DNA of 10,282 nucleotides, from assembly GCA_900555805.1 (NCBI GenBank), contig USMJ01000020.1:1-10282 (forward strand), in the 5' to 3' direction. Shown piece by piece: positions 1 through 6,445 of this stretch (the stretch's first letter is position 1; each line of letters opens with the position of its first letter). The notes beneath the pieces are model-generated. The model made no database searches, was not told the DNA's origin, and saw nothing but the letters and a program-made list of their open reading frames with translations. The DNA comes from an uncultured Oscillospiraceae bacterium (GTDB lineage: Bacteria; Bacillota; Clostridia; Oscillospirales; Acutalibacteraceae). Position numbers and translations under genes: made by a program.

Positions 1-47
1 TTTGAAAGCTTATGTTTGTGCAAAATTGCTATAAATTTTTATACATT

Positions 48-806
48 TTATTGCTTTTGGTCGTTATCTTCTTTAAGCTGCTTCTTGAATTTTCGAAGAT
101 ATTCGATGTCTTCTTTTGTCAGGTTCGCTTTTGACAGCATATCCGGACGCCTGAGATAGGTTCTTTCAAGCGATTTTTCCCGTCGGTACCTTTCAATATT
201 AGCGTGATGACCCGATAACAGTATATTCGGAACCTGCTTTGAGTGCCATTCATAAGGGCGTGTATACTGCGGATATTCAAGCAGTCCCGAATAGTGGCTC
301 TCTTCTGTGAAAGCGTCGGAATTCGCGAGAACTCCGGGAAGCATTCTCGATATGCTGTCGGCGAGTATCACCGCAGGCATTTCGCCGCCCGTGAGTACAT
401 AGTCGCCGATCGAGATCTCCTCGTCGACGATCTCTTCTATCAGGCGTTCGTCAACGCCCTCATAGTGTCCGCAAAGAATAGCTATATTATCCATTTCGGA
501 CAGCTCTTTGACCCTCTGCTGGTTCAAAACTTTCCCCTGCGGAGACATATATATCAGGTGAACCTTCTTGTTCTCCCTTTCGCAGACGCTCATATAGCAG
601 TCATAGATCGGCTGGGTCTGCATGAGCATTCCCGTTCCGCCGCCGTATGGGGCGTCGTCGACCCTGTTATGCTTATCCTTTGTGAAGTCGCGGATATTTA
701 GGCAGTTGATCTCGACAAAGCCGCTTTCCCTTGCCCTGCCGATTATGCTTTCACTCAAAACAGCTTCGCACATTTCGGGAAACAGCGTAAGTATATCAAT
801 CTTCAT
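48..806 (-). CDS. trmD: tRNA (guanine-N1-)-methyltransferase TrmD
   Basis: Transfers a methyl group from S-adenosylmethionine to N1 of G37 in tRNAs, next to the anticodon, which prevents +1 frameshifting; a cytoplasmic SPOUT-class dimer. The 252-residue product has the family hallmarks: MKIDILTLFPEM at the N-terminus, APYGGGTGM around residues 52-60, CGHYEGVDER at 112-121 and GDYVLTGGE at 134-142 (the knotted SAM site), then SHYSGLLEYPQYTRP at 170-184 and a C-terminal SGHHANIERYRREKSLERT stretch. Length is normal. I chose the ATG at 806 because family members begin MKIDILTLFP and AGAGGA lies about ten bases upstream; a TTG at 812 is the alternative. The start overlaps the end of rimM by about 11 bases, showing translational coupling. 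Stop is TAA. Confidence 0.97.
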   Translation of the reverse strand: MKIDILTLFPEMCEAVLSESIIGRARESGFVEINCLNIRDFTKDKHNRVDDAPYGGGTGMLMQTQPIYDCYMSVCERENKKVHLIYMSPQGKVLNQQRVKELSEMDNIAILCGHYEGVDERLIEEIVDEEISIGDYVLTGGEMPAVILADSISRMLPGVLANSDAFTEESHYSGLLEYPQYTRPYEWHSKQVPNILLSGHHANIERYRREKSLERTYLRRPDMLSKANLTKEDIEYLRKFKKQLKEDNDQKQ

Positions 807-1311
807 CGTCAAATATTCCTCTCAGCGGCCTTATTCTGACCGTTTCGTTTTCAACGTCTGCGTCGATGACGACATCGGGGATCGCCGGAATGAGATATTC
901 CCTCTCCCCTGATTTTATGTGCCATACATCGTTTGCGCCTGTTTGACTGACATCCGATATTTTGCCGTACTCCCTGCCGTCATCTGCGTCGATAACTCTG
1001 CATCCTATCAAGTCTTGTATAAAGTAGCTGCTTTTGTCTATACGGGCATCTTTTCTGTCCATGAATACTATTTTGCCTCTGAGTTTTGCGGCTTCCTCAA
1101 CGCTTGAAACGCCGTCAAATAAGGCGAGAACGATATTTCCGTGAACTCTTGACGATATGACCTTTACGCTCTTTTCGCCGTCCTTGTCGAAATAAAGCGT
1201 TTTGAATTTTTTGAGAAACTCGGGCGTGTCGCACCACGGGTTTATTCTCACTTCGCCTTTGACTCCGTGAGTTCCGACTATCTCGCCCACTTCAAGATAT
1301 TTTCTGAGCAT
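796..1311 (-). CDS. rimM: Ribosome maturation factor RimM
   Basis: Assists assembly of the 30S subunit head by binding ribosomal protein S19 and promoting 16S rRNA maturation (family knowledge). The 171-residue product starts LEVGEIVGTHGVKGEVRI, the typical RimM N-terminal beta-barrel motif, with that domain to about residue 80. A PRC-barrel domain follows at about 92-168, containing IGCRVID, LIPAIPDVVIDADVE and the closing RIRPLRGIFD. The ATG at 1311 has a purine-rich site (AAAGGGGG) eight bases upstream that overlaps the stop codon of the preceding DUF896 gene. The gap to that gene is 11 bases and the 3' end overlaps trmD, so the three are cotranscribed. The stop is TGA. The rimM-trmD pairing is conserved in bacteria. 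Confidence 0.96.
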   Translation of the reverse strand: MLRKYLEVGEIVGTHGVKGEVRINPWCDTPEFLKKFKTLYFDKDGEKSVKVISSRVHGNIVLALFDGVSSVEEAAKLRGKIVFMDRKDARIDKSSYFIQDLIGCRVIDADDGREYGKISDVSQTGANDVWHIKSGEREYLIPAIPDVVIDADVENETVRIRPLRGIFDDED

Positions 1312-1322
1312 AATATTCCCCT

Positions 1323-1526
1323 TTAATGTTTCTTGGTGACTTTATTTTTGTTGCCCTTTTCATCGACAATATATGTGTTTTCAAGCTGAGTGACGAGACT
1401 TCTTTTAAAGCTCTGAACATACTCCGCGCGAAGTCTTTGCTGTTCGTTCTTTTCATCCTCGTTCAAGCCTGTTTCTCTCGCCTTTCTCGCGAGCTCGTTT
1501 ATTCTGTCTATTTCCGCCTGGCGCAT
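1323..1526 (-). CDS. DUF896 family protein (YnzC-like)
   Basis: A 67-residue, highly charged small protein of the DUF896 family, typified by Bacillus YnzC, whose precise role is unknown; family members fold as a two-helix hairpin. The sequence shows the signature: IDRINELARKARETGLNEDE (residues 6-25), then EQQRLRAEYVQSFKRSL (28-44), then a lysine-rich tail ending KVTKKH. The frame is open further upstream to 1583, but I chose the ATG at 1526 because it matches the family N-terminus and has AAAGGA nine to ten bases upstream, while the upstream ATG has no good ribosome site. It lies 11 bases before rimM, with the rimM ribosome site overlapping its TAA stop, so it is coupled to rimM-trmD. Confidence 0.88.
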   Translation of the reverse strand: MRQAEIDRINELARKARETGLNEDEKNEQQRLRAEYVQSFKRSLVTQLENTYIVDEKGNKNKVTKKH

Positions 1527-1561
1527 GATTTTCCGTTCCTTTCCGACCGCGATTTCAAAGT

Positions 1562-1589
1562 AAAAACTCCCCTCCGCAGTCATGCGGGG
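1562..1589 (-). terminator. Possible intrinsic terminator or attenuator after the ArsC-like gene
   Basis: On the minus strand CCCCGCA, a four-base loop TGAC and TGCGG-A-GG can pair with one bulged A, followed after three to four bases by TTTTT. It sits in the 78-base gap between the ArsC-like gene and the DUF896 gene. I see no convincing promoter after it for DUF896-rimM-trmD, so it may be partial and set the ratio of upstream to downstream transcript. Confidence 0.35.
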
Positions 1590-1604
1590 TACATTATATT
1601 TGAA

Positions 1605-1946
1605 TTATTCCCAATCTTTCCAAACTTCCGGGCAATAGCCGACCGTCGCCGATTTTCCGTTTCTGACTATCGGCGTTTTGAACATTTCCCCGTTTTCGAG
1701 GAGCTTTTCCTCTCTCGCTTCGTCGGAGGCAAGATACTGCATAAAGCACTTCTCATATTCTTTTGAGGAGGTATCTATCAGCGCCTGCATTGAGCCGACC
1801 GCTTTCTTTATGCTGTTATATTCGCCCTTGCTCATGCCGTATTTTTTCAGGTCGACGAACTGATATTTGATTTTTCTTTCTTTGAAGTACCGCTCGGCTT
1901 TCTTCGTGTCGAAGCATTTCGCCTTGCCGTATATCTGTATATTCAT
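1605..1946 (-). CDS. ArsC/Spx-family (arsenate reductase-like) thioredoxin-fold protein
   Basis: A 113-residue protein of the ArsC/Spx/YffB family, which adopts a thioredoxin-like fold. Visible features: IYGKAKCFDTKKAERYF at residues 5-21 with one N-terminal cysteine at 11, the FVDLKKYGMSK strand-loop at 30-40, and TPIVRNGKSATVGYCPEVW at 91-109 carrying the family cis-proline (Pro92) and an arginine (Arg95) near the active site. It has no CxxC pair, so it is not a canonical Spx redox switch. Arsenate reduction cannot be assigned from sequence, since no ars genes are nearby; uncharacterised glutaredoxin-like members of the family fit equally well. It is first in the run leading to DUF896, rimM and trmD, 78 bases upstream of DUF896, with a possible terminator between. 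Stop is TAA. Confidence 0.85.
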   Translation of the reverse strand: MNIQIYGKAKCFDTKKAERYFKERKIKYQFVDLKKYGMSKGEYNSIKKAVGSMQALIDTSSKEYEKCFMQYLASDEAREEKLLENGEMFKTPIVRNGKSATVGYCPEVWKDWE

Positions 1947-1961
1947 TTAAATCACCGTCTC

Positions 1962-1990
1962 ATTATAACATATATCGTCCGTTATTACAA
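1962..1990 (-). promoter_or_regulatory. Candidate sigma-A promoter for the ArsC-like/DUF896/rimM/trmD run
   Basis: Reading the minus strand, TTGTAA (1985-1990) and a perfect TATAAT (1962-1967) are separated by 17 bases. The predicted start lies only about nine bases before the ATG, so the leader would be very short and would clip the weak GGTGA ribosome site. The -35 abuts the lipase terminator hairpin. Confidence 0.45.
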
Positions 1991-1991
1991 T

Positions 1992-2022
1992 AAAAGTCCG
2001 CCAACCTAAGCGACGGACTTTT
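1992..2022 (-). terminator. Intrinsic terminator of the lipase gene
   Basis: AAAAGTCCG (1992-2000) and CGGACTTTT (2014-2022) form a perfect 9-bp stem with a 13-base loop. On the minus strand the right arm ends in TTTT and is followed by ATTG. It begins nine bases after the lipase stop. The plus-strand side ends in six Ts, so it could work in both directions. Confidence 0.85.
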
Positions 2023-2030
2023 TTGTTATT

Positions 2031-3290
2031 TCAAACGCTGCATATCAGCTTCGAAAGATTCATATAGAAGTCGAAAAATCCTTGAAGAGAGCCAAAGGCT
2101 TTTTCATCGGCGGCATTACAGAAATCATAATGGTCCGCACCGTAGATCGTAGGCATAACATACCATACTCCGGGTATAATCGTCTTTGTTTCGTCATACG
2201 TGATATGATCCTCGTTGAACGGGTAGAGAGCGCTCTTAAGAGGAACTATTCCGTCATTGGCGCCCCACGACTTATCAATAAACTTTCCACCGATGAACAT
2301 ATTTACCGAAGCGCATATCATAGGTGACGATAAATAGAACGGGGTAAAATTATCATAATCTTTGTTAAGCCTTTTGTAACCCAGCTTACCGTCCTTTGTG
2401 ATACAAGCCGAATAGGAAAAATAATATGCGGATTTAACTGTTTTGATTTTCTTATTCAGCTTTTCCGCTCCCTGAACCGTCAGGTCATAGCCGCAGTGAT
2501 CCATTGAAAGTGCAAGTTTCATGCAAGCCGCCGGATTGAGCTTGGCTTTTTCGCCTGTATACGGATCCTTAGTTATTCCCCACTGGTCAAGCATCAAATC
2601 GTTTTTGGATTTGCCGGTAACACATTTTGTTTGAAGAAGCAGTATCATAAAGAATGCCGGTATTACCGTATCGGAAACATAGTTTGAAACCGTAGAGCCG
2701 TTATGAGGGGAAGCGATCGTTGTGATCGAATGTATGCCCTTTTCGTGACCGCCCTTGAAAAGCTCGGAGCATCCGTTCTTGTCCGCGTTCATTTCTGTTT
2801 TGTCTCCGTAGGCAAGTAAAGATGCCAAAAGTCGAATCGTCTCGCCGCCGAAAGAATGACCGACAAAGTTCAACGGGCTTTCAAGATCCCAAGGTACACC
2901 CATGGTTGCTCTTCCGCCGTAGTCCCTTCCGTAACGGGAATGTCCGCATTCTTTTGAATGCGCCTGACCGTAATCGACAACCGTACCCGTAAGCTGAGCG
3001 TAAAGTTCACATGCTCTGTCCCATGCGCTGCTGTATCCGCCTACGGGAGGATTATAGACTGTGTATCCCTGCGAGCGAAGATATGTTATCACATTGTTTT
3101 CGGGCTGCGTTCCCCAATAAGGCCTGTGCTCCTCCTGGGGCGATGTTTCTCCCCAACCGCACATTCCATGAACATAGATAAACGGATAGCTTGTCTTTTT
3201 ATCCTCCGCAGAACCTATAAGCGCAATATTAAACATCAAGCCGAAGCATAGTAAAATACTGACAAAAGACATAAAAATTTTTCTTTTCAT
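2031..3290 (-). CDS. Secreted triacylglycerol lipase-like hydrolase (staphylococcal/Geobacillus type)
   Basis: Predicted exported esterase/lipase of 419 residues. Residues 1-28 are a Sec signal peptide (KRK, hydrophobic core, cut near GSA). The mature part resembles bacterial lipase families I.5/I.6: FIYVHGMCGWG at 37-47 (oxyanion region), SSAWDRACELYAQL at 87-100, HSKECGHSRYGR at 111-122, GHSFGGE at 144-150 with nucleophile Ser146, TTIASPHNGS at 190-199, a hydrophobic lid-like segment at about 208-221, ANDGIVP at 344-350 with acid Asp346, and ADHYDF at 385-390 with His387. In the Geobacillus enzymes a structural zinc is bound by two Asp and two His. Asp91, His111, His117 and an Asp in MDHCGYDL (264 or 269) fit those positions. 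AGGAGG lies upstream of the ATG at 3290. Monocistronic, with its own promoter and terminator. Stop is TGA. Substrate chain length is unknown. Confidence 0.92.
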   Translation of the reverse strand: MKRKIFMSFVSILLCFGLMFNIALIGSAEDKKTSYPFIYVHGMCGWGETSPQEEHRPYWGTQPENNVITYLRSQGYTVYNPPVGGYSSAWDRACELYAQLTGTVVDYGQAHSKECGHSRYGRDYGGRATMGVPWDLESPLNFVGHSFGGETIRLLASLLAYGDKTEMNADKNGCSELFKGGHEKGIHSITTIASPHNGSTVSNYVSDTVIPAFFMILLLQTKCVTGKSKNDLMLDQWGITKDPYTGEKAKLNPAACMKLALSMDHCGYDLTVQGAEKLNKKIKTVKSAYYFSYSACITKDGKLGYKRLNKDYDNFTPFYLSSPMICASVNMFIGGKFIDKSWGANDGIVPLKSALYPFNEDHITYDETKTIIPGVWYVMPTIYGADHYDFCNAADEKAFGSLQGFFDFYMNLSKLICSV

Positions 3291-3334
3291 TAAAATTTCC
3301 TCCTAATTAACATTTATATCAAAGAACCTTTATC

Positions 3335-3363
3335 ATTTAATCATATTATTAATCTTTTGTCAA
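3335..3363 (-). promoter_or_regulatory. Candidate promoter of the lipase gene
   Basis: On the minus strand a perfect -35 TTGACA (3358-3363) is followed after 17 bases by TTAAAT (3335-3340), a moderate -10. This leaves a leader of about 40 bases containing the AGGAGG ribosome site. Confidence 0.5.
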
Positions 3364-3443
3364 CACGCAGCCTCAACCTTTAATCATATTTTATAATATC
3401 TGTCCGTACTCTGCAAAACGATCCCGAATCGGAAATATAACTA

Positions 3444-3472
3444 TGGACATAAGTTTTCAAATCGGTTATACT
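3444..3472 (+). promoter_or_regulatory. Candidate promoter of the CCA enzyme/S66 peptidase pair
   Basis: TGGACA (3444-3449), a 17-base spacer and TATACT (3467-3472) fit a sigma-A promoter. Transcription would start near 3479, giving a leader of about 20 bases that contains AGAGGTGA before the ATG at 3502. Confidence 0.6.
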
Positions 3473-3501
3473 TATACAAAAAGACAAGCAGAGGTGAAAG
3501 C

Positions 3502-4668
3502 ATGAATATCGGGCTTAGCGAAAACGCCGAAACATTGTTGAAAATTTTAAACAGCGGCGGCTTTCAGGGGTACGCAGTCGGTGGATGCGTACGGGACATG
3601 ATAATGAAAAGGCGGCCTTATGACTTCGACATAACGACGAACGCAACGGTCGGCGAAATGCTGAAGCTGTTTTCGGGCTATCACTGTTTGACGCAGGGCG
3701 CAAAGCACGGAACGGTAGCCGTTGTCATGGGAAACGAAGTCGTGGAATGCACGACATACCGAGTTGATGGCAAATATTCCGATGGCAGGCACCCCGATTC
3801 GGTCACTTTCTCGCCGAGACTTTCGGACGATCTTTCAAGGCGCGATTTCACGGTGAACGCTCTCGCCTATAACAAAAACGACGGCATTATCGACCTTTTC
3901 GGCGGAATCGGTGACATTAACAACAGAACCGTACGATCCATCGGTGATCCCGACAGGCGTTTCACCGAGGACGCACTGCGAATAATGCGAGCGATGAGAT
4001 TTTCGTCAACGCTTGGATTTACGATAGAGAAGAACACCGCCGAAAGCATGATAAAGAACGCCGCCAGGCTCGCTCTTATCTCAAAAGAAAGAATTACCTC
4101 GGAACTTGAAAAGATGCTTATCGGGGAAAACATCGGCTATGTCATTGACAGTTTCAGCGGCATTTTAGAGCATATCATTCCCGACATTGTATTGAACCAT
4201 ACTGTCACTGAAAGAATCAAACACTGTCCGAAAGAGCATGATGTCAGGTTGTTCGCGCTTGTCTCCGAGTGTGACGATCCGTCCGCCGCTCTTGAAAACA
4301 GCAGGCTCGCTTTGCGAAAAACCGACAAGAAGCTGATTTCGGAGCTTTCACATATGTCACCGCCGAAAGACCGCACAGACATTAAGAGACTTCTCGCCGA
4401 ATTCGGCGAAACCTCCGTCAAGAAGTATATTTCATACTCGGGCAGCAACCGACTCGCAGATGAATTGTCGGGCGTACTAAAAAGCGGAGAATGTTATGAT
4501 ATTTCGCATATTGATATAAGCAGTGAAAAGCTGATGGAGCTCGGATTTGTCGGTCACGAAATTCAGACGGCGAAGGAAGAAATTCTCAACAGGATAATAC
4601 GAGGAGAACTCGAAAACATTGAAAATGAGATTATGGAATATTTGAAAGGCAGGAATTGTAATGATTAA
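3502..4668 (+). CDS. cca: tRNA nucleotidyltransferase (CCA-adding type, class II)
   Basis: Adds or repairs the 3'-terminal CCA of tRNAs using CTP and ATP, without a nucleic acid template. The 388-residue protein has the class II head: YAVGGCVRDMIM at 24-35, the metal-binding pair in YDFDITT (Asp41 and Asp43), TYRVDG at 85-90, RRDFTVNALAY at 113-123 (motif B), and RFTEDALRIMRAMRF at 153-167 (motif D, base-selecting EDxxR). SKERITSELEKML then leads into the helical neck and body. The C-terminal part is divergent, as usual, and no HD phosphohydrolase domain is evident. Length matches Bacillus-type enzymes of about 390-400 residues. A specialised A-adding or CC-adding enzyme cannot be excluded from sequence. 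Start supported by AGAGGTGA six bases upstream. The TAA stop overlaps the next start by eight bases. Confidence 0.93.
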   Translation: MNIGLSENAETLLKILNSGGFQGYAVGGCVRDMIMKRRPYDFDITTNATVGEMLKLFSGYHCLTQGAKHGTVAVVMGNEVVECTTYRVDGKYSDGRHPDSVTFSPRLSDDLSRRDFTVNALAYNKNDGIIDLFGGIGDINNRTVRSIGDPDRRFTEDALRIMRAMRFSSTLGFTIEKNTAESMIKNAARLALISKERITSELEKMLIGENIGYVIDSFSGILEHIIPDIVLNHTVTERIKHCPKEHDVRLFALVSECDDPSAALENSRLALRKTDKKLISELSHMSPPKDRTDIKRLLAEFGETSVKKYISYSGSNRLADELSGVLKSGECYDISHIDISSEKLMELGFVGHEIQTAKEEILNRIIRGELENIENEIMEYLKGRNCND

Positions 4669-5698
4669 ACCGAAACGGCTCAGACCCGGCGACAAGGTTG
4701 CGATAGTTTCGCTGTCAAGAGGTCTGCTCGGCGACGAAGAATTTATACATAAATTTTATATAGCGAAAGAAAGGCTCGAAAAAGACTACGGGCTTGAAGT
4801 CGTCGCGATGAAAAACGCGCTCAAGGGAATAGATTACCTCTACCGCCACCCCGAAGCGCGGGCGCAGGACCTCATGGACGCTTTCCGCGACCCCGAAATC
4901 AAGGCGGTTTTCAACGCCATCGGCGGCGACGACACGATACGCCTGCTGCCATACATCGACTTTGACGTTCTCCGCAACAACCCGAAAATCTTCACAGGAT
5001 TTTCCGATACGACAACAAATCACTTCATGATGCACAAGGCAGGGCTTGTCTCCTACTATGGGCTTTCGGTCATGACCAACATCGCGGAATATGTTGAGAT
5101 CAACGGGTACACGAAGCGAATGCTTGAGAAGATCCTATTCGATCCGACTGAAAATCTCGATATCCCGGCGAGTGATTTTTGCAGCTACGACTGCGACAAA
5201 ATCTGGTGGAATGTGGACAACGTTAACAAGGAAACGCCGAAATATCCGAACAGCGGATATGAGATAATTCAAGGCTCGGGCAAGGTCACGGGTGAGCTTT
5301 TAGGCGGCTGTGTAGACGTATTTCCCGAGCTTTTGGGAACCGAGCTTTTCCCGAAAGCCGACGAGTGGAAGGGTAAGATTTTGCTTATAGAGACAAGCGA
5401 AGACGACATGCCGGCCGTGACTTTAAGCTGGTTTCTTCGAAATCTTCACGCCCAGGGAATTCTGCACGCCATAAACGGAATAATCGTCGGAAAGCCCGGA
5501 TTTGAGGACAAACTCGAAAAATACAAGGAAGTATACAAACAGGTCGTCGGTTTCGAAGCGGGGCTGCCCGATCTTCCGATATTATACAATGTCAATGTCG
5601 GCCATGCCTATCCGATAGGACTGTTCCCGTTGGGGCTTAAGTATGAGATCGACTGCGATAAAAAGACACTGACGCTGCTTGAGGCGGCTACGGAGTAA
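4661..5698 (+). CDS. S66-family serine peptidase (LD-carboxypeptidase / MccF-like)
   Basis: Belongs to the S66 peptidases, which include LD-carboxypeptidase A (removes the terminal D-Ala from murein tetrapeptides during recycling) and MccF (cleaves microcin C and related aminoacyl nucleotides). The 345-residue protein carries LRPGDKVAIVSLSRG at 7-21, NAIGGDDTIRLLPYIDF at 85-101 (the GG-D-T/S motif), FTGFSDTTTNH at 111-121 with nucleophile Ser115, LLGGCVDV at 213-220, LLIETSEDD at 241-249 with Glu244, and VNVGHAYPIGLFPLG at 311-325 with His315, completing the Ser-Glu-His triad. There is no signal peptide, so it is cytoplasmic. The length and the IWWNVDNVN and WFLRNLHAQGIL segments look more MccF-like than LdcA-like to me; this is a judgement, not a test. 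Translationally coupled to the CCA gene (8-base overlap, AGGA seven bases upstream). Stop is TAA. Confidence 0.9.
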   Translation: MIKPKRLRPGDKVAIVSLSRGLLGDEEFIHKFYIAKERLEKDYGLEVVAMKNALKGIDYLYRHPEARAQDLMDAFRDPEIKAVFNAIGGDDTIRLLPYIDFDVLRNNPKIFTGFSDTTTNHFMMHKAGLVSYYGLSVMTNIAEYVEINGYTKRMLEKILFDPTENLDIPASDFCSYDCDKIWWNVDNVNKETPKYPNSGYEIIQGSGKVTGELLGGCVDVFPELLGTELFPKADEWKGKILLIETSEDDMPAVTLSWFLRNLHAQGILHAINGIIVGKPGFEDKLEKYKEVYKQVVGFEAGLPDLPILYNVNVGHAYPIGLFPLGLKYEIDCDKKTLTLLEAATE

Positions 5699-5959
5699 GT
5701 TTTTATGAAAGCTGACGGGGGCGAACCGCGGCGGCGCGGTAGCGAAGCGAGTGCCGCCGCAAGAACTTGCGAGGGTATCGCGACGCCGTCAGGCGTTGGG
5801 ATGTCCGAGTAAGTTCTCCGCTGTTGTCGGGTTGGATTTATGCTATGCTGTGCAGGACGGAGGCTGAAGGAGCCGCCGCGCGCGTTGTGCGCGGCGGCGG
5901 AGTTCGTTCGGCACAGGCTTTGCATCCGAGAGATAACCGAAATTCTGATAAAAATCGCA
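5699..5959. repeat. GC-rich structured intergenic stretch between the S66 peptidase and its terminator
   Basis: No credible gene is seen here. The sequence is much richer in GC than its neighbours and full of short inverted repeats. GCGGCGGC (5728-5735) pairs with GCCGCCGC (5753-5760). AGAACTT (5762-5768) pairs with AAGTTCT (5811-5817) around an inner GACGCC/GGCGTT hairpin with loop GTCA (5782-5797). GCCGCCGCGC (5872-5881) pairs with GCGCGGCGGC (5889-5898), and CTGTGC (5848-5853) with GCACAG (5911-5916) encloses it. The phrase GGTAGCGA..GCGAGTGC at 5738-5754 recurs in shorter form at 8345-8355, suggesting a dispersed repeat. Open frames across it have biased Arg/Ala/Pro-rich compositions typical of non-coding GC-rich DNA. 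Confidence 0.5.
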
Positions 5960-5989
5960 CACGCCGTTCCGAAAAATCGGAGCGGCGTG
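5960..5989 (-). terminator. Bidirectional intrinsic terminator between the S66 peptidase and iscU
   Basis: A 13-bp stem, with left arm CACGCCGTTCCGA (5960-5972) and right arm TCGGAGCGGCGTG (5977-5989), has one G-T pair and an AAAA loop. On the minus strand it follows the iscU stop by about 15 bases and ends GCGATTTTT. On the plus strand it is followed by CCTTATTTT, so it can also stop transcripts from the convergent peptidase gene. Confidence 0.88.
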
Positions 5990-6004
5990 CCTTATTTTGA
6001 TTTA

Positions 6005-6439
6005 TCAGCCGATCGGGCACTGTTCGTAATGCTCGTCGTCGATTTTGCCGACTATCGGTTCGGGATCAATTCCCTGACGTCTGTAATAGTCTGCAAGAGC
6101 GGCTTTGATAGCCTGCTCGGCGAGAACCGAACAGTGAATCTTGACAGCCGGAAGTCCGTCGAGAGCTTCGACAACCGCCTTGTTTGTCAGCTTAAGAGCT
6201 TCGCTGACGGGCTTGCCCTTGATCATATCGGTCGCCATTGATGATGTGGCTATCGCCGATGCGCAGCCGTATGTGTTAAACTTAACGTCAACAATTATAT
6301 CGTTCTCTATCTTGAGATACATTTTCATGATATCTCCGCATTTTGCGTTACCTATCTCACCGATACCGTTTGCGTCGTCAAGCTTGCCGACGTTGTGGGG
6401 ATGTGAGAAATGCTCCATTACTTTTTCGCTGTATTCCAT
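6005..6439 (-). CDS. iscU: Fe-S cluster assembly scaffold IscU/NifU N-terminal type
   Basis: Scaffold on which [2Fe-2S] clusters are built from sulfur delivered by the cysteine desulfurase encoded just upstream. The 144-residue protein starts YSEKVMEHFSHPHNVGKLD and carries the three conserved ligand cysteines: Cys34 in NAKCGD (with the adjacent conserved Asp36), Cys59 in TYGCAS, and Cys103 in KIHCSVLAEQAI. It is slightly longer than a 128-residue IscU because of a C-terminal extension ending EHYEQCPIG, which adds a fourth cysteine. ATG at 6439 has AAAGGA ten to eleven bases upstream; the gap to the desulfurase stop is six bases. Stop is TGA. A SufU assignment is less likely because the approximately 20-residue insert typical of SufU before the last cysteine is absent. 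Confidence 0.95.
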   Translation of the reverse strand: MEYSEKVMEHFSHPHNVGKLDDANGIGEIGNAKCGDIMKMYLKIENDIIVDVKFNTYGCASAIATSSMATDMIKGKPVSEALKLTNKAVVEALDGLPAVKIHCSVLAEQAIKAALADYYRRQGIDPEPIVGKIDDEHYEQCPIG

Positions 6440-6445
6440 AATTCA

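Noticed and set aside
1584..1610. TATAAT-like sequence before the DUF896 gene as a promoter
   Set aside because: No acceptable -35 at 16-18 bases upstream; cotranscription with the ArsC-like gene is simpler.
5767..6241. Plus-strand open frames over the GC-rich spacer and the end of iscU
   Set aside because: They cross the terminator and run antisense to iscU, with low-complexity Arg/Ala content.
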